Source: Mycobacterium sp. PO1
GTDB taxonomy: Bacteria > Actinomycetota > Actinomycetes > Mycobacteriales > Mycobacteriaceae
DNA: 34,389 bases
NCBI RefSeq assembly: GCF_017312405.1
Contig: NZ_BLTG01000069.1
Location: 1 to 34,389 of the forward strand
Reading direction: 5' to 3'
The notes under the pieces are model-generated. The model did no database searches, was not told where the DNA came from, and worked only from the letters and a program-made list of their open reading frames with translations. Positions 7,721 through 15,500 of this stretch are shown piece by piece. The stretch's first letter is position 1. Every line of letters begins with the position of its first letter. Made by a program: the position numbers and the translations under genes.

Positions 7721-7822
7721 CACGAGCCGTCACACCGCACGAGCCGTCACACCCCACGAGCCGTCACACCCCACGAGCCGTCACACCCCACGAGCCGTCA
7801 CACCCCACGAGCGGTCGCACCG
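7721..7822 (+). repeat. 17-bp tandem repeat, six copies (minisatellite)
   Basis: Six head-to-tail units of 17 bp with consensus CACGAGCCGTCACACCC fill 7721-7822. Units 2-5 are identical, unit 1 differs at its last base and unit 6 is degenerate. There are no spacers. The array lies between the small RNA and the fadE5 terminator hairpin, outside coding sequence. Together with the small RNA, the promoter and the hairpin it accounts for the gene-free stretch 7533-7977. Confidence 0.95.
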
Positions 7823-7924
7823 TGTGAGCAGTGTCCGATTGAGGACGGATCCACCCCGGCCCGCCGAGATCCGACTTCTGCTGAGGACTTCTCGCGCTAT
7901 GCCTGCAGAACTCGGCTCTCGACG

Positions 7925-7959
7925 CAAGACGCCCCCGGGAAGAGTCCGGGGGCGTCTTG
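7925..7959 (-). terminator. Strong hairpin behind fadE5
   Basis: CAAGACGCCCCCGG at 7925-7938 and its exact complement at 7946-7959 form a 14-bp stem with a 7-base loop. It begins 18 bases after the fadE5 stop codon on the minus strand. There is no U-tract on either strand, so it is of the tractless hairpin kind often proposed for mycobacteria. It may also stop read-through coming from the small RNA side. Confidence 0.7.
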
Positions 7960-7977
7960 GTCGGTTGGGGCGAACGG

Positions 7978-9813
7978 TCAGAACGCCGCCTCGTCCAGCT
8001 CCATGACCTCGTTGTCGAGGTTGTCCAAGATGGACCGGGTGCTGGTGAGCATCGGCAGGACGTTCTTGGCGAAGAACGACGCCACCGCGACCTTGCCCTC
8101 GTAGAAGGCGCGGTCGTCACCCTGCGCACCGGCGTCGAGCTTCTCGATGGCCACTGCTGCCTGCTTGGAAAGCAGCCAGCCGATCATCAGATCGCCGACG
8201 CTCATCAGGAACCGCACCGAGCCCAGGCCGACCTTGTAGATGCTGGCCTGATCCTCCTGCGCGGCCATCAGGTAGCCGGTCAGCGTGGCGGCCATGCCCT
8301 GCACGTCCTCCAGCGCGGTGGCCAGCAGCGCACGTTCGGCCTTGAGCCGGCCGTTGCCGGTCTCGGACTTCACGAACTGCTCGATCTGGCCGGCCACGTG
8401 CCCCAGCGCCACACCCTTGTCGCGGACGATCTTGCGGAAGAAGAAGTCCTGCGCCTGGATGGCGGTGGTGCCTTCGTAGAGCGAGTCGATCTTGGCGTCG
8501 CGGATGTACTGCTCGATCGGGTAGTCCTGCAGGAAGCCGGATCCGCCGAGGGTCTGCAGGCTCTCGGTGAGCTTGGCGTAGGCCTGCTCGGAGCCCACAC
8601 CCTTGACGATCGGCAGCAGCAGATCGTTGACCTTGACGGCCAGCTCCGGCTCGATGTCGTGCAGCGTCTTGGCGACCTCCGCGTCCTGATGGGTCGCGGT
8701 GAACAGGTACAGCGCGCGCAGGCCCTCGGCGTATGCCTTCTGGGTCATCAGCGAGCGGCGCACATCCGGGTGGTGCGTGATGGTGACGCGCGGCGCGGTC
8801 TTGTCGGTCATCTGCGTCAGGTCCGCGCCCTGCACCCGCTCCTTGGCGTACTCGAGCGCGTTGAGGTAGCCGGTGGACAGCGTGGCGATCGCCTTGGTGC
8901 CCACCATCATCCGGGCCTGCTCGATGACGTCGAACATCTGCGCGATGCCGTCGTGCACCTCGCCGACCAGCCAGCCCACGGCGGGGGTGCCGTGCTGGCC
9001 CAGCGACAGCTCGCAGGTCGCGGAGACCTTCAGGCCCATCTTGTGCTCGACGTTGGTGACGAACACGCCGTTGCGCTCGCCGGGTTCACCGGTCTCGGGA
9101 TCGAAGTGGAACTTCGGCACGAAGAACAGCGACAGACCCTTGGTGCCGGGGCCGGCGCCCTCGGGGCGGGCCAGCACCAGGTGCATGATGTTCTCGAACA
9201 GGTCATCGGAGTCGGCCGAGGTGATGAAGCGCTTCACGCCGTCGATGTGCCAGGTGCCGTCGGCCTGCTGGACCGCCTTGGTGCGGCCGGCGCCCACGTC
9301 GGAGCCGGCATCCGGCTCGGTCAGCACCATGGTCGAGCCCCAGCCGCGGTCGGCGGCGAGCTTGGCCCACTTCTTCTGCTCCTCGGTGCCGAGGTGATAG
9401 AAGATGTCGGCGAATCCGGCGCCCATCGCGTACATGTACACCGCGGGGTTGGCGCCGAGAATGTGCTCCTGCAGCGCCCAGGACAGAGCGCTGGGCATCG
9501 GGGTGCCGCCGAGCTCCTCGTCGATGCCGAGCTTGTCCCAGCCGCCTTCGATGACCGCGCGCACCGACTTCTTGAACCCCTCGGGCAGCGTGACGGTGTG
9601 GGTCTTGGGATCGAAGACGGGCGGGTTGCGGTCGCCCTCTTCGAAGGACTCGGCAACCGGACCCTCGGCGAGACGGGCCATTTCGGCCAGCATCTCGGTG
9701 GCGGTCTCGGCGTCGAAATCGGCGTAGGCACCGGTGCCGAGCACCCTGTCGACGCCGTACACCTCGAACAGGTTGAATACCTGGTCGCGAACATTGCTCT
9801 TGTAGTGGCCCAC
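7978..9813 (-). CDS. fadE5: FadE5, acyl-CoA dehydrogenase
   Basis: FadE5 is an FAD-dependent acyl-CoA dehydrogenase that introduces the alpha-beta double bond in beta-oxidation. With the GTG at 9813 (GHYKSNVRDQVFNLFEV) it has 611 residues, the length of Rv0244c, and a strong ribosome site (AGGAGGAAA). It shows the N-terminal helical domain, the FAD segment around TMVLTEPDAGSDVGAGRT, and the catalytic base Glu447 in LYEGTTAIQAQDFF, plus the C-terminal extension typical of this large subgroup. It is the last core gene before the trehalose polyphleate locus and may supply or recycle acyl-CoA for it, but that link is only positional. The control region contains several AGTTAC elements. Confidence 0.95.
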   Translation of the reverse strand: MGHYKSNVRDQVFNLFEVYGVDRVLGTGAYADFDAETATEMLAEMARLAEGPVAESFEEGDRNPPVFDPKTHTVTLPEGFKKSVRAVIEGGWDKLGIDEELGGTPMPSALSWALQEHILGANPAVYMYAMGAGFADIFYHLGTEEQKKWAKLAADRGWGSTMVLTEPDAGSDVGAGRTKAVQQADGTWHIDGVKRFITSADSDDLFENIMHLVLARPEGAGPGTKGLSLFFVPKFHFDPETGEPGERNGVFVTNVEHKMGLKVSATCELSLGQHGTPAVGWLVGEVHDGIAQMFDVIEQARMMVGTKAIATLSTGYLNALEYAKERVQGADLTQMTDKTAPRVTITHHPDVRRSLMTQKAYAEGLRALYLFTATHQDAEVAKTLHDIEPELAVKVNDLLLPIVKGVGSEQAYAKLTESLQTLGGSGFLQDYPIEQYIRDAKIDSLYEGTTAIQAQDFFFRKIVRDKGVALGHVAGQIEQFVKSETGNGRLKAERALLATALEDVQGMAATLTGYLMAAQEDQASIYKVGLGSVRFLMSVGDLMIGWLLSKQAAVAIEKLDAGAQGDDRAFYEGKVAVASFFAKNVLPMLTSTRSILDNLDNEVMELDEAAF

Positions 9814-9862
9814 GGGTTTCCTCCTCATCGAGAACGCCACTTGCGGTTGGGTACTCGGGACA

Positions 9863-9906
9863 AGTTACCCACCAGTAACTGTGCGTAACTATACCGGCTG
9901 GTAACT
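9863..9906 (-). promoter_or_regulatory. fadE5 promoter with four AGTTAC/GTAACT boxes
   Basis: On the minus strand TATAGT (9893-9888) is a perfect-looking -10 element. Around it AGTTAC occurs at 9906-9901, 9890-9885 and 9880-9875, and its inverse GTAACT at 9868-9863. The last two form AGTTAC-N6-GTAACT on either strand. The boxes straddle the -10 and the predicted start, the position of a repressor site. The half-site resembles the TTACTC half of the fadA2/fabG4 palindrome, so a common regulator is possible. Confidence 0.5.
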
Positions 9907-9944
9907 TCAACGCAAGATGACTGTGGGCGATTTCCCGCCTCCGA

Positions 9945-9960
9945 CCAACCGAGCGGTTGG
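9945..9960. promoter_or_regulatory. TetR-type palindrome between fadE5 and the DapB-like gene
   Basis: CCAACCG-AG-CGGTTGG is a perfect inverted repeat with 7-bp arms and a 2-bp centre, the standard form of TetR-family operators that control fatty acid genes. It lies about 50 bases upstream of the fadE5 -10 and about 90 bases upstream of the next plus-strand gene, so it could serve either. It differs from the other palindromes in the window, which points to a second regulator. Confidence 0.5.
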
Positions 9961-10013
9961 CCGACCTGCGCTTCGCCGCCCCTGCGGGCTTCTGAGCTGC
10001 ACCTTTCCTGATT

Positions 10014-10045
10014 TGTGATGCTGGTCACGTGGCGCTGGATATGGT
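10014..10045 (+). promoter_or_regulatory. CRP site and leaderless promoter of the DapB-like gene
   Basis: TGTGA-N6-TCACG at 10014-10029 matches the mycobacterial CRP consensus without a mismatch. TATGGT at 10040-10045 is a -10 match, and the start expected 7 bases later falls on the GTG at 10052, so the message would be leaderless. The CRP site centre is then at about -30, over the -35 region, which favours repression by CRP. The motifs are seen; their function is inferred. Confidence 0.5.
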
Positions 10046-10051
10046 GGCCGG

Positions 10052-11152
10052 GTGCTGTCGCAACTCGGGGTCGCGGTGTGGGGAACGGGCAACATGGGGA
10101 CGACGGCGATCCGGTCGCTGACGGCCTTTCCGGGGCTGCGGTTGACCGGTGTCATCACCTCGTCCGGGGACAAGGCCGGCCGGGATGCCGCCGCGTTCGC
10201 CGGCCTGGACACACAGACCGGGATCGCCGCGACAACCGACGTGGCGGCGGCGCTGGCCGACTGCGACGCGGTGGCCTACATGGCCTCCGGGGACATCCGC
10301 CCCGACGAGGCCGTCGCCGACATCGAACGCTGTCTGCGATCCGGCGCCCACGTGGTCACCCCGTCGCTGTACTCGCTCTACGATCCGCGCTCCGCGCCGC
10401 CAGACTGGGTGCAGCGGTTGACCGCCGCCGCCGAGGAGGGGCGCGCCACGCTCCTGGTCAGCGGCGTCGACCCCGGGTGGGGCAACGACGCACTGGCGGT
10501 GACGGCAGCCGGGCTGTGCACCCGCATCCGAACGATCACGTGCCAGGAGATCTTCGACTACTCGACGTACAACCAACCGTTCGCGGTCACGGTGTCCTGC
10601 GGTTTCGGCGGCTCGATGGACGAGACGCCGATGATGCTGCTGCCGACCATTCCGACGATGGTGTGGGGCGGCAACATCCGCCTGATCGGCCGCGGCCTGG
10701 GCATCGAGATCGACGACATCACCGAGGAGGTCGAACGCGTCGCGCTGGAGCACACCGTCGAGACGGTGCTGGGGTCGTTCGAGAAGGGCACGCAGGGGGC
10801 GTTCTACCTCAAGGTCATCGGATGGTCGGCGGGCCGACGGCGGGTCGTCATCGAGCACATCACCCGGATCCATCCCTCGTGCGCACCGCAATGGCCACAA
10901 CCCGACGACGCCGCCAGCGGCGGGGCCGGCGACCACCGGGTGATCGTGGACGGCGACCCGCAACTGACCATCGTCGTCCGCGCCGACGTGCCGGGCGGCA
11001 CCCGCGCCGACGGCGGCAACACCACCGCCACCAACCGGCTGCTCGGTGCCCTGCCCTGGCTGGCCGAACAGAAACCGGGCATCTACGACGGCCTCGACGT
11101 TCCGCTGCATCCCCCGCTGCCCCCGCAGCTGGAGGCGCAGCGCTGGACCTGA
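10052..11152 (+). CDS. DapB-like NAD(P)-binding oxidoreductase
   Basis: The 366-residue protein starts with a Rossmann fold carrying VAVWGTGNMGTTAIRSL (GxGxxG at about residues 11-16). It has the layout of proteins annotated as dihydrodipicolinate reductase-like: a DapB-type N-terminal domain and a C-terminal dimerisation domain like that of 2,4-diaminopentanoate dehydrogenase. It is longer than true DapB (about 245 residues), and I do not see the DapB substrate motif, so it is probably not a lysine enzyme. Its substrate is not known. The GTG at 10052 fits a leaderless start. It is convergent with the SDR gene (6 bases between the stops) and lies just inside the segment that is absent between Rv0244c and Rv0245 in M. 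tuberculosis. Confidence 0.75.
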   Translation: MLSQLGVAVWGTGNMGTTAIRSLTAFPGLRLTGVITSSGDKAGRDAAAFAGLDTQTGIAATTDVAAALADCDAVAYMASGDIRPDEAVADIERCLRSGAHVVTPSLYSLYDPRSAPPDWVQRLTAAAEEGRATLLVSGVDPGWGNDALAVTAAGLCTRIRTITCQEIFDYSTYNQPFAVTVSCGFGGSMDETPMMLLPTIPTMVWGGNIRLIGRGLGIEIDDITEEVERVALEHTVETVLGSFEKGTQGAFYLKVIGWSAGRRRVVIEHITRIHPSCAPQWPQPDDAASGGAGDHRVIVDGDPQLTIVVRADVPGGTRADGGNTTATNRLLGALPWLAEQKPGIYDGLDVPLHPPLPPQLEAQRWT

Positions 11153-11158
11153 CGCCGG

Positions 11159-11950
11159 CTACTTGTGGGCGAGCTGCTTGTTGACCAGCCGGGTCAGCCA
11201 GCCGGGGGAGAACCGTGAGGCCAGTGCCAGCGTCTTGGCCTGTGCGCCGACCGGGAAGTGCACCTGGCGCAGCGTGCGTCGCGTCCACGGCGCATCCACC
11301 GCGGCGACGATGTCGTCGGCGATGTCCTGTGCGGTGAGCCGGATCCCCAGCGACTGCGTGGTTCCGGTGGACACCCCTTTGGTCATCGCGGTGTTGACGT
11401 AGAGCGGCCACATGTCGATCACGCGGATGTCGTGGCCGGCCCACTCGATGTTCAGCGCTTCGGTGATGGCCCGCACGTAGAACTTGGTGGCGCTGTAGTT
11501 GGCGAGCTCGGCCTGCCCGTAGATCGCCGACGCCGACGCCAGGTTGATCACCGTGGAGCCCGGGGTGCGCTGCAGGAACGGGAACCCGACATGCAGACCG
11601 TTGACGACGCCCTTGACGTTGACATCGATGTCGCGGTGGTGCGTCGCGAGCGGGATCTCTTCGAAGGCGCCGGCGGTGAGCAGCCCGGCGTTGTTGATCA
11701 TCACGTCCAGCCGGTCACCGGCGGCCGCGAAGAACTCGGCCAGTCGGGTGGACATCTCCTCGACGTCGGTGACGTCGAGATGGCCCACCGCTCCGGTGCC
11801 GCCGACGGCGGCGATGTCCGCCTCGAGCACCTTCAGCCCGGCCTCGTCGAGGTCATACCCTCCGACGAAGTAGCCACGGCGGGCGAAGTTCAGTGCGGTC
11901 GCCCGGCCGATACCGGTGGCGGCCCCGGTGATGAACACCGATTTCTTCAC
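11159..11950 (-). CDS. Short-chain dehydrogenase/reductase (SDR), classical type
   Basis: A 263-residue classical SDR. The cofactor motif TGAATGIG is at about residues 8-15, NNAG at 86-89, and the catalytic residues are Ser139, Tyr152 and Lys156 (YSATK). Asp at the end of the second strand (GYDLDEAG) suggests preference for NAD(H). The substrate is unknown. The GTG at 11950 has a good ribosome site (AAGGAG). It is the third gene of a same-strand run pks, tspO, SDR with gaps of 40 and 28 bases, so it is probably co-transcribed with the polyketide synthase. A role in phleic acid processing is possible but only positional. Confidence 0.88.
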   Translation of the reverse strand: MKKSVFITGAATGIGRATALNFARRGYFVGGYDLDEAGLKVLEADIAAVGGTGAVGHLDVTDVEEMSTRLAEFFAAAGDRLDVMINNAGLLTAGAFEEIPLATHHRDIDVNVKGVVNGLHVGFPFLQRTPGSTVINLASASAIYGQAELANYSATKFYVRAITEALNIEWAGHDIRVIDMWPLYVNTAMTKGVSTGTTQSLGIRLTAQDIADDIVAAVDAPWTRRTLRQVHFPVGAQAKTLALASRFSPGWLTRLVNKQLAHK

Positions 11951-11978
11951 TCGAATTCTCCTTCCAGAGCGGCTGGCG

Positions 11979-12473
11979 TCATGAGTTGAGTTGCCAGACC
12001 GCGAAATTCAGCGACAGCGCGAACGCCGACCACAACAGATAGGGCACCAGCATCGCGCCGGCCGGCCGGCTCAACCGCCAGAACATCACCACCGTGGCGA
12101 TCAGGACCACCAGCAGGACGCTGAGCTCGGCGAACGCGATGCCGCGCCAGCCGAGGCCGAAGAACAGCGGCGTCCACGCCGCGTTGAGCACCAGCTGCAC
12201 AGCGTAGAACGTCAGCGCCAGGCGCGACCGGACCGAGGGGCCGGTACGCCACACCAGCCAGGCCGCCACCGCCATCAGCAGATACAGCACCGTCCACGTC
12301 GGACCGAACACCCAGGACGGCGGCGCCCACGACGGCTGCTCGAGACGGCCGTACTCTTCGGACGCACGGCTGCTCGCCAGCCCGCCCAGCCCCGAGGCCA
12401 CCGCGACGGCGACCAGCGAGACCGCCAACGCAAGCAGCGATTTCGGCCGGGTTCGCGAGGATTCGGCCACCAT
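11979..12473 (-). CDS. tspO: TspO/MBR-family membrane protein
   Basis: TspO proteins are five-helix membrane proteins that bind tetrapyrroles, sterols and other lipophilic ligands. This 164-residue product has five hydrophobic segments and the family signatures WAPPSWVFGPTWTVLYLLM, the first-loop region of the fold, and LNAAWTPLFFGLGWRG. The Pro- and Trp-rich loop and the second-helix position agree with known TspO sequences. The ATG at 12473 has no strong ribosome site; the GTG directly after it is an alternative. It lies 40 bases behind pks and 28 bases before the SDR gene on the same strand. TspO is not part of the trehalose polyphleate model as I know it, so its place here is of interest. 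Confidence 0.9.
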   Translation of the reverse strand: MVAESSRTRPKSLLALAVSLVAVAVASGLGGLASSRASEEYGRLEQPSWAPPSWVFGPTWTVLYLLMAVAAWLVWRTGPSVRSRLALTFYAVQLVLNAAWTPLFFGLGWRGIAFAELSVLLVVLIATVVMFWRLSRPAGAMLVPYLLWSAFALSLNFAVWQLNS

Positions 12474-12513
12474 GGTCTGTCACCGTACCGCAGCGTCCCG
12501 GCACCGAATCTGA

Positions 12514-15500
12514 TCATTCGGTGACAGGTGGTTCCTCCTGTGGGGCCGGCTCGGCGGCTTCGGCATCAGGCAGCTGCCCGACGAGGTACTCGGCCAACCC
12601 GCCGATGGTCGGATAGTCGAACACGGCGGTGGCGTTGATCGTGAACGCGCCACCGAACTGGCTGTGCAACCGGTTGCGCAGTTCGATCGCCATCAACGAG
12701 TCCGTCCCGAGGTCGAGGAAACTACTGGTCGCGGCCGGCGGCTGAGCCAGCCGCAGGAAGTTCTGCACCTCGCGCTGCAGGAACTCCGTGACGAACCCGG
12801 CCCGCTGGGGCACCGGAATCTCCTGCAGCTGGCGCAGCAGCTCACTGTCCCCGGTCGTCTCCCCGGCGGCGCTCGGCAGCACGAGGTCCAGAATCGGCGG
12901 CCGCGAGCTGCCCAGGACCTTGGCGGCGCGCTGCCAGTTGGCCTTGAGCACCGTGGCCTGTCCGGTGCCGTTCGCAACCACCTCCGCCATCGCGCTCAAC
13001 GCGGCGGACGGCTCCAGCGGAATCAGACCCTGGGCACTGATGTTGGCCACCGCGGCCTCGGAGGAGGCCATGCCGCCCTGCGCCCACGGCCCGAAGTTGA
13101 TGCCGGTCGCCGGCAGCCCCTGCGCACGCCGCTGCGCCACCAGGCCGTCGAGCAGCGCGTTGGCCGCCGCGTAGTTGGCCTGGCCGGGCGAGCCGAACAG
13201 ACTCGACACCGACGACGACACGAGGAAGAAGTCGAGGTCGTCCTCGCGCGTCCGGCGGTCCAGATGGCAGGCGCCGAATGCCTTGGGCGCCAACGTGGTC
13301 CGGAACCGCTCCAGGCTCTGCTGGGACAGCAGCGCATCGTCGAGGACACCGGCCAGGTGTGCCACCCCCGCCAGCGGCGGCAACTCCGCGCGGATCCGCT
13401 GCAGCAACGCGGCCACCTCGCCGTCGTCGCCGACGTCGGCGGCAAACGTGTGCACGCGGCACCGGTAACGCTCGGTGATCTCGTCGATCACCCGCTGGGT
13501 GTCGGCATCGGGGGCACGTCGGCTGGTCAGCACGATGTCCCCGGCACCGAGCTGGGCCAGATACGCCGCAGTGTGCAGACCGACCGCACCGAGTCCACCG
13601 GTGATCAGGTAGCTGCGGTCGGGGCGCGGCTGCAGCGGGTGGGGGATCTGGACCACGATCTTGCCGATGTGGCGAGCCTGCTGCATCCGCCGGAACGCGG
13701 CCCTGGACTCCGTGATCGGGTAGATCTCGGCGGGCAGCGGCGCCCACTCGCCGGTGCCCAGTCCCTGCGACACCTCGGTCAACAGCCGGTGGATGTGACC
13801 GGGGTCCTGCAGCGTCGTGACATCCAGCGCGACGATCTCGTAGGCGATGTCAGGCCGGGCGGCCGCCATCTGCTCAGGAGTCCAGATGTCGCGCTTGGCG
13901 ATCTCGGCGAAGCGACCGTTGGGAGCCGTGGCCCGCACCGTCGCCTCGACGAACCCGTTGTTGGTGAGGCTGTTGAGCACCACGTCGACGCCGGCGCCGT
14001 TGGTGTCGGCCAGGATCTGGTCGGCGAAATCCGTGCTGCGGGAGTCGTAGACGTACTTGACACCCATCTTGCGCAGCGTGGCGCGCTTGAAGGTGCTCGC
14101 GGTCGCGAACACGGTGGCGCCGCGCTGCTGCGCCATCTGGATCGCCGCCAGCCCGACGCCGCCGCTGGCGGCGTGGACGAGGACACGTTCGCCGGGCTGG
14201 ATCTTCGCCCAGTCGAACGCCAACCGCACCGTGAGCGCAGCGGCCGGAATGGTGGCCGCGGCGACCGGGCCCAGGCCGTCGGGTACCGGCGCCAGCAGCT
14301 GCGCGGGCACGTTGAAGCGGCTGGAGAAGGCGCCCTGCATGAAGCCGTAGACCCGCTGACCGACCTCCAGGCCGTTCACCCCCGCGCCGACCTGGGTGAC
14401 GATGCCGGCGAAGTCGCCGCCGATCGGTCCGGGGTCGCCGGGGTAGAGGCCCAGGACGTTGAGCACGTCACGGAAGTTCAGCCCCGCGGCCTCGACCCGG
14501 ACCTGCACGTAGCCGTCCGCCGGCGGCGCCACGTCCACCTCGGACAGCCGCAGATTGTCGATCGCGCCGCGCTCGGTGGGCGCCAGCACGTAGTCACCGC
14601 CCCGCGGCACCGCCAGATGACCGCTGCGCGCCCACGGCAACAACCGCGAGGCCAGCAGCTTGCCCTGCCGAAGCGCGCACTCGGGCTCCGTCACGGGGTT
14701 GCTGAGCAGCCCGGCCAGCGCCGCCACGGCTTCCGCCGATCCGTCGACGTCGACCATCCGGCAGCGCAGCGACGGCTCCTCGTTGATGGTGGTGCGGCCC
14801 AACCCCCACAGCGCGGCCTGCACCGGGTCGACGGGCTCGCCGGACTCGCAGGCGACCCCGCGCTCGGTGACGATCCACAATCCGTCGGGCAGGGTGACCG
14901 GTGCGGTCCCGGAGCCGCCCTGCACCGCGTGCACGGCGCTGAGCAGGTGACCGATCTCGGTCTCCAGCCGCGCCGCGACGTGGTCGGCGTCCGCGTTCTC
15001 GGTAGGCGCCGCGGCGCGCCAAACGACGCCGGAGAACGGCAGTCCGCGTTCCCGCGCCTCGGTGAGCACCTGACCCAACGGGGCCGCGTCGGGCCCCCGG
15101 TCGAACGGGATGCAGCCGGGCACGGCCGCCGCCAGTTCGTCGAACCCGGCGATCAGCCAGGTGCCGGCGGTCTCGTCGTCGCGCGGCTCCGGTGGCGCGA
15201 CCTCATGCCAACCCAGCGTGTAGAGCAGGCGGGTGGCGTCCCCACCGAGGCCGCGCAGCAGCGCCTCGCGCGGTGCGCGTTTGACCGTGAACTCGCGGAT
15301 CCCGCCCAGCAGGCGGCCGTCGCGGTCGACGAAATCGAGGTCGAAGACCTGGGTTTCGCTGTTCAGTTCGGCGGCGTGCCACCTGGCGCGGCAGTAGAAC
15401 CTGCGCGGCATCTTCTCCCGCAGCGTGACCTGCCCGTACCGCAGCGGCAGGAACAGGTCGTTGACGCCCTGCTCGGCGGCCAGCAGTGCCGGGAACGCCG

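Noticed and set aside
7721..7822. CRISPR array
   Set aside because: Units are 17 bp, directly adjacent and without spacers; no cas genes are present.
7595..8104. Plus-strand frame of 169 codons through the 17-bp repeats
   Set aside because: The product is repeat-derived low-complexity sequence that runs antisense into fadE5; the start lies inside the probable small RNA.
7957..9888. Plus-strand frame of 643 codons opposite fadE5
   Set aside because: FadE5 is on the minus strand with all family motifs and the expected length.
10052..11152. True dihydrodipicolinate reductase (dapB) of lysine synthesis
   Set aside because: The protein is about 120 residues too long, and the characteristic DapB substrate loop is not seen; only the nucleotide-binding domain is similar.
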